DNA from: Paramacrobiotus richtersi
Lineage: Eukaryota; Tardigrada; Eutardigrada; Parachela; Macrobiotidae
Assembly: GCA_034698045.1 (NCBI GenBank)
Contig: JAQGAU010000103.1
Coordinates: 1 to 41,000, forward strand
Direction: 5' to 3'
Length of the DNA stretch: 41,000 nt
The notes beneath the pieces were generated by a model. The model did not search any database, had not been told where the DNA came from, and saw only the letters and a program-made list of their open reading frames with translations. Positions within the stretch are counted from its first letter, which is position 1. Each line of letters begins with the position of its first letter. Of this stretch, positions 1 to 11,464 are shown one piece after another. A program made the translations under genes and the position numbers.

Positions 1-385
1 TGTTTAGAAGATTCTGCTACGCATTACGACTTCAGAATGCTAATGGGGAGATCCCCATTCACACAATCAGTACGATCGCTTCACACCTGTACGTACAACA
101 GCTTACACGCTATAATATTATTATTGTGAATTTGTTCGCGTATGAATTGGAAACATTACATTAAATAATTGTTTTCGAATGTATTTATTTTAATTTCTAT
201 TTTGCATTGTTTTCTCTTTATCAACGCTCGTCGAAATGCTTTTTTTAAATGTATACTTTTCACCAAAGATTCGCCGAATAAGATCCTTTCTACACAAAGA
301 TTCGACATCCGTAAATAAAAAAAAACTGTCTCTCAGATCACACAAAAAAGCTCTAGCAGAAAAGTCAACAAAAATCGATATAAAA

Positions 386-3300
386 TCAGACAGTTTTGAG
401 TATATAATGCAGAGTTTGCACTGCCAGTGTGGGCGATCGCCACGCGCCCGTCATCATCGGGTCAATCTGGGCCGAGTGGACAATGAGTCCGTGTTGTGCG
501 GTGAACTTGTCCTTGGTGCGCTGGATGGCTTCGTCGTTGGCGCCGCGAACGGCGTCCTCCACAATCACAGTACGGTAGCCATACATCAGCGCATCCATTG
601 CCGAAGCGCCTACAAAATGTGAAACAGAACTGTTTATTAATAGTATTTATTTTTGATAATTTATTACGACGTCAATTATTTATGCATATATATTTGTGAT
701 TCTAACTTAATTTTAAGTTACGCTGTACCCAAAGAAATAAAGCGTTATCTTGGAATAAATTTTTTTTATCAATGGATTTATTTTGAGTAATTTATCACTA
801 CGTTAACTTATTTACATATTTATCAACATGTTTACCAATTTAATTATTGTGTTTTAAGTTCCGCTGTACTCTAAGAAATGAACAACTTTTTTGAAGCACA
901 TTTTTTTTATGAATGGATTTATTTTAAGTACGTTATTACTTGCATATGTGTGGAGTCAGCTGCGATTTAAGGTTAAGCTGTATTGAAATAAATCAAACAA
1001 TTATTTAGAATTATTTTTTTATTTATAGATTTATTTTTCCCAGTTCATTACTACGTGAATTATTTATACATATTTATTTGTGAATTTAACTGTGATTTAA
1101 CTTAAATATTTTAATTTAAACAAGAATAAATTAGTCTATAATTACTGAAAGAAAATAAATTATTCCAGCTACCAATCACAATGCAGAAAACAGTAGACGA
1201 TGTCCATCAGAGTCCCGCTTACCCACACAGAAATCATAAGCCAACCCGCAGACGAAAACATCCGTAATGTTATTTGTCTGGAGAAACTGGTGCAGATCGG
1301 TGCGGTGCTTGTGCAGGACATCCTCAAAAGCACTAAACCATTCCGGCTGCGGCACATGACCTTTCTTCACGTTGATCGAGACCGCACGGGGATCATGCGC
1401 GTCAACCACCTGTAATGATTCTCAGTGGAGCTTATTGGTCAATTCGCACCAGTTTAATATACCTGTCTTGTGTATCAGTGTTCTCAGTCGAATTACACTA
1501 TTTTTCTCGGCTTCTGTCTGGAAGATTATTGATGTTCACACATGTTACGGACTCATGTTTAACAACACCGCCCCGAGAAGCCATTTACAGTGTGCTTCAG
1601 GATCATTACACCTGCACAGGGCGGCTGGCTGTCTCGACAGACCTAATGCAGTTAAGAGGGCGGGGCAATGCTCTTACGCAGAGCATACTGAATGGAGCAA
1701 TTACTTCCAATTTCTCTGCGCAGAGCATGGAGTGACGGTGTCCAAGAAATCTGGTATCATCCAAGAATTCATATAATATTGTGATTGTTTTAATCATTTG
1801 TCTACGTAGCAGGAAACTCTCATAACTTTCAGATTATCCTGTGTTTTTATTTGAGTTTTTTCCAATAGTCCGCAGTATGTCACGAGAAAAAAAGCCAATT
1901 TTCGATGGAAAGCGGAAGGGCATTCGACCCTTTTCTGCGTTTCTTCTGGGTGAACTAGAGCGTGATACGTCCATCGTAGCGAACCCTTTTTTCGGTATTC
2001 GTTACCCTAATACCGCGCCCGGCACCACCGTCCATCACCCCCATGCACTGGCGCAGCACATCGCCAAGCTGTACGACACGGGAACCGCCTCGGACTGCAA
2101 ACTGGTCTCCCGCGATAACCAAGAGTTCGCGGCGCACCGCACCATCTTGACGGCCTGGTCGCCCGTCTTCACCGCCATGTTCGCCACCAGCATGACCGAG
2201 AAGGTGTCCGGCGTGTGCCGAATGGAGAATTTCGATGGGAGAGTGATCGAGGCGATGCTCAAGTTCATCTACACGGGGACCTTGGCAGGGATTGGGGAGT
2301 TCGTGGAGGAGGTGCTGGAGATGGCGGAGCAGTACGATATGCCCGATCTGAACACGGCCACGCAAGAATTCATGGAGAAGGATGTCACGGTCAAGACGGC
2401 GGCGAGTTATTTTCATTTGGCGGATCGTCGGGGTCTCGGTGTCAAGGGCAAGTTGGCCGGGTTTATTGGTCAGCATCAACGCGAATTCTGAGCTTGGATT
2501 TTGAAGGATATGAGTTTTACGGCGACTGATAAATTGGCAATATGGTTTCCATTGACATTGTGATCTGTTTTGGGTGTTGGGTGATCTCTTGAATTTTCTA
2601 GTATTGGGGGGTTTTTATAAGGTTTTCTTTGCTGCAGACGGGAAAATAGCTGCATTTTTCTGTTGCTCAAGTGTTGTACAGGCGCTATATTTTGGAGAAT
2701 TTCTCTGACAACAAATAAAAACGGAATTTGTTCAGTTTCCAGGTTATTTGATGTAATTATTCTTTGAGTTTTTCTCTTTGTTGCGGAAAGTAATACACAT
2801 TCCATAGCACAGTGAAAAAAATACCAAAATAGTAATTTCGAAGTAGTCACGCCAAATAATAAAATTATTTATAAATTTAATTAATAATAAATTTAATTAT
2901 CAATAATAAAATTAAGTGTAAATCAACTAAATTTAATCATCAAATAAGAAAATAATTACGAAAAAATTAAAATAAACAGGTGACATTCCGCATGAAATTT
3001 ACAGTCAACATAAGGTAAGATTTAAAAAACGAACCGCGCTAACCTTCAGATCACAATGAAATTCGGCGCCGTGTGTATGCTGAACACAGTGAACTGGAAA
3101 TAGCGTCTGTTCCACTGGCACCCCGTCCACGGATAAGACGACAGTATCGAACATCTTGGCATTTTCCTTGGTAATCTACGGATGATTAAAATCGTTGGTT
3201 TAAACATTTCTCTTCATTAAGTCATAAGATGAAATCATGAATTCCATGAAAAAATCGATGGAAAAAATTTCAAAAATCGTCCTTATCAAATTTAACCTGT

Positions 3301-4563
3301 TGCGAACGCGCAAAAACACTTTAACATAACGTAGTGCAATTAAATAAAAAATTCACATTAGCTATAATCATAAATATTCAACAATAAATAACACCTATTA
3401 AATAAATAGTACTACTAAATAATTTTACGAATAATAAGTAAATAATTCTAACGACACATTAAGTAATTACTGATAACATTAAAATAATAAAAAAACCCGA
3501 ACACTGAAACATAAGATTACTGAATTTATTCTGAAAAATTGGCATGTTCAACGCACTAACCTGGCTGCACGGATGGAACGTCTGCCGTGCGACATTGTCG
3601 AAAAAGGAGCAATGATCAGCCGGATGCCAGTCCTGCGAATACGCCACCGTGGCGAAGCGGAAGCGCTCCAACAGCCCATTAATCACCGGGATCACCTCCC
3701 GCCCCTCCTGCTGGGCGGGTCCGTGACGCACCGCTAAACTCCCGTCGATAAAATCGTTCTGCACGTCGACAATCAGTAGACAGCATTTTGGGAATAAAAT
3801 CTACAAATTACGAAAAAAATTACGAACACCATAATTCGTATACCAAAAAACTGATCAATATTTATTCGCAAAGATTTCAATGGAAACTAAATATGCGTCA
3901 TTCAATTCTATCAAATTTTTATTAAATAACTTTAATTATATTCTTCTTAATTTTATTAACATTTCAACGACAAAAAAACTTTTATTAACCCTGTAATTTT
4001 ATTCTTTGAAGAAATATGTAACGTTTAGAATTTTAAAAAAACAGAAGTTACTTTTAATTTATTAAATTAAATTATACAGATTTTTTTCGAAATTACTGTT
4101 AAAATTTAAAAGCATTTTAATTTTTATTAATTTTTTGAACAGAATTCTAAGAAAAATCAGCAAACTGCGCAATTCAAGCCTTACTGTTCGTATCCACCGA
4201 TCGAAGCAATCCCGGAACTCGGCGCAATCAAGAGCATCATCCTGATCCTTATCAAAGACCCGGTAGACCAGGTCGACGATCTGGTCGGGTGTGGGAAGGC
4301 CGTTTTCAACGATCGTCGGGAACGTGAGAAGGGCTCGGACGAGTCCGCCAAATGCGCTTTTCCTCACCGCTGCCTTGCCTCCATCACTAAAAAACGCACA
4401 ATTTAATACAAAAAATTATAAAAACATTCAGATGAGAGAACGGATTAAGCAAAAATTAGAAATACCCTGATTTGAATCTGCCAAAAATCCTTTCGTCAGC
4501 GCCGTTGTCTGGCCGCTGAAACATGAGATCAAAGAATCGCAGATCATCCCCTTCGCTGGCCAT
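386..4563 (-). CDS. Naam: Nicotinamidase with N-terminal EF hand (six coding exons)
   Basis: Hydrolyses nicotinamide to nicotinic acid and ammonia in NAD salvage. Coding exons on the minus strand: 4466-4563, 4185-4386, 3561-3800, 3044-3175, 1223-1409 and 386-609. All introns are GT..AG and phases match, giving 360 residues, close to my recollection of Drosophila Naam (about 357). An EF-hand loop DKDQDDALDCAE (residues 78-89) has acids at 1, 3, 5, 9 and 12. The isochorismatase-like fold follows: catalytic Asp112 in LLIVDVQNDF, zinc ligands Asp157 and His159 in QDWHP and His209 in PVHCVQ, Lys240 in NVKKG and nucleophile Cys285 in CGLAYDFCVG. Calcium control is an inference from the EF hand. A minus-strand AATAAA lies near 183-190, past the stop. 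Intron 4 contains a BTB gene on the other strand. The start is the first ATG before the EF hand; I see no signal peptide. Confidence 0.93.
645..1110. repeat. Degenerate tandem repeat in a nicotinamidase intron
   Basis: Three to four diverged copies of a roughly 140-bp AT-rich unit. Shared landmarks are a run of T followed by ATnnATGGATTTATTTT, then a TTATTACTACGT-like stretch, then TTTAAGTT(A/C)CGCTGTA. It lies entirely within the last intron (610-1222) and has no coding content. Confidence 0.6.
1877..2491 (+). CDS. BTB/POZ domain protein, SPOP/TDPOZ-like, nested in a nicotinamidase intron
   Basis: A single-exon frame of 204 residues starting at ATG 1877. The open frame extends 12 codons upstream without another ATG. 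After an N-terminal stretch of about 65 residues comes a BTB fold: SDCKL, then AAHRTILTAWSPVFTAMF, then the FIYTG strand-helix motif, then a helical 3-box/BACK-like end (NTATQEFMEKDVTVKTAASYF). This order matches the C-terminal half of SPOP-type proteins, which recruit substrates to cullin-3 ubiquitin ligases. No MATH domain precedes it, so any substrate-binding part is missing or replaced. A plus-strand AATAAA occurs at 2714-2719. The frame is GC-rich in an AT-rich intron and lacks introns, which fits an old retrocopy, although I see no poly-A tract. Function beyond BTB is inferred. Confidence 0.8.
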   Translation: MSREKKPIFDGKRKGIRPFSAFLLGELERDTSIVANPFFGIRYPNTAPGTTVHHPHALAQHIAKLYDTGTASDCKLVSRDNQEFAAHRTILTAWSPVFTAMFATSMTEKVSGVCRMENFDGRVIEAMLKFIYTGTLAGIGEFVEEVLEMAEQYDMPDLNTATQEFMEKDVTVKTAASYFHLADRRGLGVKGKLAGFIGQHQREF

Positions 4564-4898
4564 ATCAACATATCCCGAAGGGATCAGTTACAGTTTTGTA
4601 CCTGGATAAGAGCAACTCAATCCGTAAAAACTTGTAAAAACTGCGAACTTATGACTTATCGTGAATCGTGATGAATCATAAATTTCAAAATAAGTGGTGA
4701 ATCAGAAACGCGCCTTTGCCCGTATTGCCGTGAATGGTGGCGTACCACCCCCGTGTGGACGGTTACCTGCACCGATGTAACCACCACCCCACTGCGGAGC
4801 TTTGGCAGGCAAGAAAATTGGTACGAGTACCCATAAAAAACCCAAACGCAAAACTCATTTTTCTCACTAATTTATCTCCTCATTCTTCTGCAAGGAAC
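4564..4898. promoter_or_regulatory. Shared head-to-head promoter region of nicotinamidase and PET117
   Basis: Only 335 bp separate the minus-strand nicotinamidase ATG (4563) from the plus-strand PET117 ATG (4899), so the promoters overlap or are shared. The interval contains inverted repeats, GGTGG-CGTA-CCACC at about 4736-4749 and GGTTAC...GTAACC at about 4759-4780. I see no TATA box. Regulatory meaning is inferred from position only. Confidence 0.45.
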
Positions 4899-5117
4899 AT
4901 GTCCACAGCGTCCAAAGTGACTTTAGGAGTATCTGCGGCTCTCTCCACTGCAATTGTTGCGTATGTCCATCTGTCACAGCAATGGGATCTGGAGAAAGTT
5001 CGCCAGGGCGTCGAGCTGGATATCCAACGACAGAACTATCGTCGCTCGGAGAATTCGAAGACTCAAGCCGGAAAAACACCGATGCTCTCCATACCTGACG
5101 AAATCCCAACTTCCTGA
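4899..5117 (+). CDS. PET117: PET117-like cytochrome c oxidase assembly factor
   Basis: A 72-residue frame beginning MSTASKVTLGVSAAL. Residues 7-24 are a hydrophobic signal-anchor-like helix typical of this small mitochondrial protein. It is followed by the family signature VHLSQQWDLEKVRQGV and DIQRQ, matching animal PET117 (KVxLGxS, VHxxQQWD, GVxxDIxRQ). PET117 supports cytochrome c oxidase biogenesis with the heme A pathway. The open frame continues 55 codons upstream, but the ATG at 4899 aligns with the family start. The C-terminus after RQ is less like the family, so a small unrecognised intron or lineage divergence is possible. It converges on the lamin gene and diverges from the nicotinamidase. 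Confidence 0.85.
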   Translation: MSTASKVTLGVSAALSTAIVAYVHLSQQWDLEKVRQGVELDIQRQNYRRSENSKTQAGKTPMLSIPDEIPTS

Positions 5118-5738
5118 TTGCTGCAGTGCCAGTCGTCCTGCAGTGGCTACGAAACGTTCTCAATCCACAGATACGAGTGCCTGATTTGCATGTAGCAACA
5201 TCTTCTACGTTATGAGCCGTGTAGATATGGCACCGTTTTTACAGAGCCGTGTGTTAATCGATTTGAAGTTTTTCAGTTGGTTCAGACTGATGAACAAGGA
5301 TGCTGGCGAATTTGTTATTATTTGCATATTATTTGAATCCCGGTTACTTAAATGTCTGATTCTTTAACTCAAAAAAAAACCAGATTCATGAGTTTTTGCT
5401 GCTCGTATTTCTCCTGTTATAAATCCCGCGATTCCAGATTTTTGATCATTTCATTTTTTGATTTTTATTTCTTATCATGTCTTGATTATTTTATTCCAAA
5501 AAATATTGCCGCAACCATTGCCCAATAATCCCGGGCCACATTCAGACATAAAGCATAAAAATACACAAAAGAGAGAAAACATCAGATACAGCCACATGAA
5601 AGTGATAAGCCACTAAAACTATACAAAAAATAATACCTCATCAAAAACCCGTGCGCAAAAATTTCAAAATGCGTTTTCCAATTTACTACAGAAATATCAA
5701 CAGGAACCAAGCGGATAGTCGTCGCGCAGCATTCTCCT
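5118..5738. other. Convergent 3' flanks of PET117 and lamin
   Basis: No further gene is evident. This interval must hold the 3' UTRs of PET117 (plus) and lamin (minus). Minus-strand AATAAA candidates occur near 5464 and 5487 and could end the lamin transcript. Confidence 0.5.
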
Positions 5739-8700
5739 TTATCCCGATCCGAAAATCTTCTGGAGCCAACCCTGGAAAAAAAATCATGAAAAATATCAAC
5801 TGCCACGAAAAAAAATACTATTTTACTAAATAAACCTGATTTTCAGAAAAAATACCCGAATTTAAATTTTCAAATCGAACTAAAGATTTCATTCTTAACA
5901 TACAAAAAAAGGAAGAAAAGCCGCAACAAATTATTAGATATGCCACAAATACTGAAATAAAAATATTAAAATGCATCAAAATAATAAATGAAAATAACAA
6001 GAAAAAACACAAATAAAAAAATTTAATTTAATTAAAATACGTAAAACCAGATAACAAAAAAACACGTAAAAATGCCAAAAGACAAGCCATAACACAATTA
6101 TCAAATATGCCAGAAATACTGAAATAATAATGGAATGAAAAACATTTAATCAAATTACGTAAATAATTACAGCACGTAAAACAAAATAAATTTCTATTAA
6201 CATATTGACCTGAATAATTTGGGCGAAATCTTACCGAGCTCTGACGAGAAACACTGCCGGGCTGGGATCCACTGGACGTGACGTCGACATCGCAGACGGA
6301 CTCGTAGTTGGCTAGCTCCTTGCCGGTGGGATCGCGCAGGTAGGCCGCCGTGGTACGCGACTCCAGCCAGTCCGCCTCGGCCACGCGCTCCGTCAAACCG
6401 TCATGCGGCCCGTCACCCGCTCCCTTCGGACCGTAAATCTGCCACATCACAAAAGAAGTTGGGTTAAATAAACAAGATAAACTTTAACCAAACAACCAGT
6501 ACAAATCAGCGAGAGGTCATTTTTGGCGGAAAAGAAGGACAAAAACACCAGAAATTCCCAAGATTAACGAACAACCGAGCATGATACAATCAAAAGCACA
6601 AAAAACCTTTCAAATTCGATTCTTAGGATATAAATTTAAGAGCACCCGTGTACAACGGTTCGCATGTATGGACAACGGAAAAGCATAAAAACCACAAGAT
6701 TCCTCACCGAAATGACTCCCTTGCCGGCGATACTGGCACCCGCTTCAAAAACATAACCAACAGTCTCTTCTCCCGGTGCCATCTGGGTCAGCACACATCC
6801 CGAGATATCCGTAGCCTACACAGACAAAACAGATCAGCGAAGTACTACGACGAACTGTACAGCACAAAAATATGTAAAAAATGAACGAAAATTAAGAAAA
6901 TGATTTCACATACTAAACTGAACAATAATTGATCAAATGCTTAATATTTCACCACAGACAGTCGAAAATTATAACGATCATCCCAGTCAACTATGCGCAC
7001 CTTATCGCCGGTGTTTTCAATGCGGATGACCTTCCCGGGATCCAGTTCCAGGATGCGGATCTCCCCGCTGCAGCGGGACTTGTTGGCGGAGGCCTTGAGT
7101 GTCGTCTGCGAATGAGAAACGCGGGGACGGGCCACGTTGTTGACCCGGCTGGCTGAGGCCGTCAACCCCGACAAACTGGCTTCCGGGCGCTTGCGCTTGT
7201 AACCGCGGGAGTACAGAGCGGCAGTGCGCTCCGGCGTAATACCAATACTGCAAAGAAACAAATGAACTATTCAGGGAAAAGTAAACGAAGTAAAGAGGGG
7301 GAAAAGTAGAAGCATTTTTTAAAAAGATCGTAACATAGCAAAAAAATACACCCAAAAAGAACGAAATTAATAATACGAAAAAACCAATTTATAGCTGTTA
7401 TAAACGTAAAACAGCGGAAAAATGTATAGTAATAAGATGCACGATCAAAGGATTTTTTAAAGTATAACAGGGATAAAAAAAACAAAATTCAGCTGGCTAT
7501 CTATGTAATGCAGATTGACAGTTCTAGATGGACCACTTACCGTTTCTCTTCTGCTGTCATCAAGGTATCGTAGGTTTTGAGTTCCGCCGAGATACTGGCA
7601 TACAGCTCGCCCAACTCCTTGTTCTCCTCGACGACCTGCTGGTAGCGGGCGCTGTTATCGCGGATGGTATTGGACATCTCATACATGCGCTGCTCCGTCT
7701 GCTCCTTGTAATTGTCGTACTCGTCGCGCAGCCGACTCAGCTCGTCCTCCCAATCACGATTCTGCAAAAAAAAATTCCATTAATAAAAAGATTAAAATCC
7801 GAGTACTTGCAGAGTTCGGAAATTGAAATGAATTTAAGAAATTTAAAATAAATGTAATTAAGAAATTTAATCTGAAATTAATGTGCCATCGGTCAGTTTC
7901 GAGCGAAGAAGTTGCGAAACACATCAAAAAAAATATGGAGATAATTCCCTTTTTTTAAAATATACCACACATAATGAAAACAATACATGAAAAATAACGA
8001 TAATAAAGGCAAACGTCAGGAGTGTGTCAGGGGAGAGCGAAACTTACAGCTTTCTGCACAGCCGCCAGTTGTTGGGCGATTTCCCGGTAGCTCTTGTTGG
8101 CGGAGATGGCACTCTGCTGTTGATGCTGCAGATCTTGCTCCATCATGCGCAGCTGAAGGTTCATGTCGTCCAACTAAACAGAGAGCACACATTTAGAACA
8201 AACTCCCACATCGATAAATAATACAGTTTTGATGGTGAAAACCTGAATAACATGTTACATGCAGTTCCGTAATTAAGACAAAATAACAGAAAGGAAGAAC
8301 TACCAATAAACATCTACGATAAATGATGAAAAAATCTCCATCGCAGATTACACGATAAAATTCATATTTCGCTGACATTAAATCAATGCGAAAATAACAG
8401 AACGGTAATGATTTTTACAATTTATTAATTTTTAATATTTAATGATAAAGAAACAGATTTTCATGAACCAAAAGAAGTGCAGTTTGTTGACAATCGATGC
8501 GAGAAAAAGTACCTTGCGTTGATACATTTCGCCCAGCTGTTCCTCAATGTCGTCGCGAGCAGCATCCATATCCGCCTGGAACTGTTCCCGCATGCGGTTC
8601 ATGTTGACATCCTGGAAGGAGCGGCGCGCACTGCTGCTGTCCACGGCATCCAACGGAACGGCCTGACGCTTCATTTTCTACAATATACATGAATATAAAA

Positions 8701-10257
8701 AAATGCACATAATTATGAACAAAAAAATTTTTTATTCTTTTAACTTAAAAATAAAAAACTTTTAAAAATTACATGAATGAACTTAAATGTCACACATGTA
8801 TCACGATTGACATGTGAATAAAGAATTTTTTAAATAAAATAATAGAATCGTTGGTATCATACATCGAGGGCCAGTTTCAGTTCGAATTCGGCCGTTTCCT
8901 TGACCGTATTCAGTTCGTTCTGCATGGCAGCACGGGACGCCACTTCCTTCTCCAGATCAGCCTGCAGCGCGCGGAACTGCGACATCAGCTTCTCCAGATC
9001 AGACTTGTACATCTGCAAACATCCACTCGTTATTATCTGAACGTTACTTTCAAAATTATCCATAAAAAAAACTTCATAATCGACAATTCAGGACATATTA
9101 ATTTTCATAGTAATAAGTGAAAAAATTCCATAAGATCGCTCAAACAGCGTCAGTCTGATAATTTAAACCTGCAATTATAATCTACAACTAAAGACTGGTA
9201 AAACAGACGTGATCGTACGTTTTTCTGCTGGTTAGCCTCGTTCAGCGCGATTCCCGCGTCGGTCAACTTGCGATTCTCTTCCCGCTGCAGTCGTTCAGCA
9301 TTGCGAGCCCGTGTTTCGGCATCCTCCACACGAGCTTGTAGTCCAGCCAAACTACAACAAAAACCATCTCCAGTCAAGCCCCCACCGAAAGAACACATCA
9401 GTAAAATCGAAAAACAGCATAAATTACTCAATTTAATTTAACACGATTTTTTCCTGTATGATGCCTGCGGATTTTCAACCCACTCTTATGAATACGGCAG
9501 CGAACGCCGGGCACGTACCTGCTCTTGAGCTGATCCAGCTCGACCTGCATTCGATCACGCGCAAGAATCTCCGCGACTTTCTCGTTGCTTTCCTGGTCCA
9601 AGGCGAGACTCAGCTTGCGCACCTGTTCGCGATGCAGTTCCAACTGTGAATCGAGGAGCGCGTCGTTTTGCCCTTCTTTCTGCGCCAGTAACTCCTAAGA
9701 CAAACAAAACCTCGTTTGGAAAACCCTCTTTCGATTCAGCGATCTGGTGATTACGCATTTTTGTAACAGAAAAGTCAGAAAATCAAAAATTGTTGATAAT
9801 TTTCGAATTAAAAATCAATGAAAAAAATGTCAAGAAATAATGACGTTACCTTCAAGATCCCATTCTCACTGTTGGACTCATGCAGTTTATCCAGGAGTAC
9901 CGCCAGACGATTATTCAGATTCTGCAGTTCTTCCTTCTCGTCCTGGCGCGACATGGACATCGGGCTCAACGGGCGCGGACTGGAGTTCTGGCTGGAGGCG
10001 GGCGTCTTATCATGGACACCGTTCACGCCGTTCTTGTGTCCGTTCACTCCGTTGCGGGCCTGGCTCTTCTGACTCGATGGCTGGGATGAGGGGGTGGACA
10101 GGATGGACTCGGCGCTCCCATTCTCGGGCACGGCCTCCATGGCGGCGGCGTGGGCGCTCTTGTTGCGGGCCAGGGGCGCGCTGGCCGGGGCGGGCTCTTT
10201 CGACTGGCTGCGTTGGCGTTGACGAGCGCGGGTCATTACACCGGCCTGACTCTCCAT
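5739..10257 (-). CDS. Lam: Nuclear lamin (eleven coding exons, complete)
   Basis: Intermediate-filament protein of the nuclear lamina. Coding exons: 9850-10257, 9519-9694, 9219-9351, 8863-9012, 8513-8677, 8048-8173, 7541-7761, 7001-7247, 6708-6815, 6235-6438 and 5739-5771. All have consistent phases and total 656 residues. Residues 1-104 are a Ser/Ala/basic head. Coil 1A starts near 105 with EELQNLNNRLAVLLDKL. The heptad rod runs to the helix-termination segment YDTLMTAEEKR at about 460. KRKR at 477-480 is the nuclear localisation signal. The lamin Ig-like tail spans about 520-630 (IRILELDPGKVIRIENT, then ISGCVL, then GEETVGYVF, then DWLESRTTAAYLRDPTGKE). The protein ends IFGSG with no CaaX box in any frame I could reach, so membrane anchoring by farnesyl is not supported. 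It is the apparent template for the LLP units upstream. The final short exon is the least certain part. Confidence 0.93.
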
Positions 10258-10521
10258 TTCTGGTTGGGGAAGAAGCCTACAAACGTAACACAACCCAAAT
10301 GAGGAAATGATTTTCAACTAGGTAACACAGCGCAGCAATGACATCACTCTGCCGTGTTTGGACCAAGGACTCGATTCATCACAAAAAACCTGTTGTCAAT
10401 AGACTTGTTTTTCGAAATTAAACCTTAAATGAGTAGAAAAGCAGCAAGAAATGCCATATTCTCCCATTTCTTCTCATTGCTGCGTTCGGGGAACCTTTCC
10501 GGGTTCTTCGATCTCATTCAC

Positions 10522-10740
10522 CTGTTCAATAGCCACAACACGAGGTCTGGATATCCTGAGGAACAGTGCCTCAAAGAATATGCAAAAAATGACTAGACAG
10601 AGATTTCCCTCTACAAGAGAAAAAGGAAACCAAAATAAGTGATAAAAGCTGAAAAATAAAAGCGAGATCGAAGGTCGGACTGATAACGGTAAAATGATTT
10701 TCTCGGTCTCACTTGGTTCGATTTTTATCAGAGTTGTGCA
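10522..10740 (-). other. Lamin 5' UTR exon (predicted, 5' end approximate)
   Basis: The lamin ATG is preceded by an acceptor (TTTGTAG at 10285-10291), so an upstream leader exon is expected. A donor GAACAG|GTGAATGAG ends at 10522. The same CA(A)CAG|GTGAAT block recurs upstream of LLP-3 (near 22925) and LLP-5 (near 30294), and a variant occurs upstream of LLP-2. Conservation across copies supports a real leader exon. The 5' boundary is a guess placed near the E2F-like block. Confidence 0.5.
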
Positions 10741-10860
10741 TCCACTGGTGCACTCACGCTGACTGTGCGAGTCACAGTGCGACAATGGAGCACAGTTGGC
10801 GGGAAAGTGGCAAGGGCGGAATACATAAAGACGGACACCGGTATAAATGGATTCACATTT
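10730..10860 (-). promoter_or_regulatory. Putative lamin promoter with E2F-like site
   Basis: Read on the minus strand, 10796-10806 is TTTCCCGCCAA, a match to the E2F consensus, preceded by CCCTTGCCAC. The surrounding roughly 130 bp recurs upstream of the LLP units with the same order of blocks (GGGCG, E2F-like site, then a GTGAG...GAT block). Confidence 0.55.
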
Positions 10861-11464
10861 TGAGCATCTATAACATTCAGCCGATGGCAGTTAAATGCTG
10901 TTCGTACGCACAATGAAACGAATTGCTAATAAAAACGGAACCGTCATACAAAAAATTAGCTATAATCAGACCGATTTCTCTTGCCTTTGTTTGTTTGTCT
11001 GATTTCGATATAAATACAATACAATGCAAGTTGAGAAAATTCAGAAAAAAACATATATACAGTAATCACACTATTGACTGCAATTTTGTAAATAAGTTTC
11101 TCCTAAAATAAATAGTTATTGATAACCTTTGCAAAGCTTTTCTGCTTGAAGTGTTATCCTTGTGCCCTTTGTGCTAAAACTCTACCAATAAATTTCTGTG
11201 ATATTATCATGCTGTACATCCTGAATGTTCAGCAGTCGAAATCCAATCAACAAATTCACACCAACCACCAGATACTGAAAGCTGTTGTTTTAGGCTAGTT
11301 TATCAGCAAAAACCACAATAACAAGCCAGGTTTACCTACTCCTTGGCCAACATTACCGCAGCACAATTTTTTCTATCCAGTAAAATAATGTAAAAAAAGT
11401 AAACATCTATAAATCTCGAACAAGAAAAACACGACTTGAACTATCTGTAGTACACAGAAGTCGT
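10861..11464. other. Spacer between lamin promoter and LLP-1 3' end
   Basis: No gene seen. The right part must hold the LLP-1 3' UTR and shares weak blocks (CATCT..A.ATCTC.AACAAG) with the spacers downstream of other LLP units. Confidence 0.4.

Noticed and set aside
236-622. Plus-strand 128-codon open frame
   Set aside because: It is the antisense shadow of the last nicotinamidase exon; the minus-strand reading carries the conserved sequence.
9818-10310. Plus-strand frames opposite lamin exon 1 (up to 156 codons)
   Set aside because: GC-rich antisense shadows of the head and coil 1A exon, with no domain of their own.
10838-10850. GGTATAAATGG near the lamin promoter as a TATA box
   Set aside because: It reads TATAAA on the plus strand, opposite to lamin transcription, and is only partly conserved in the other copies.
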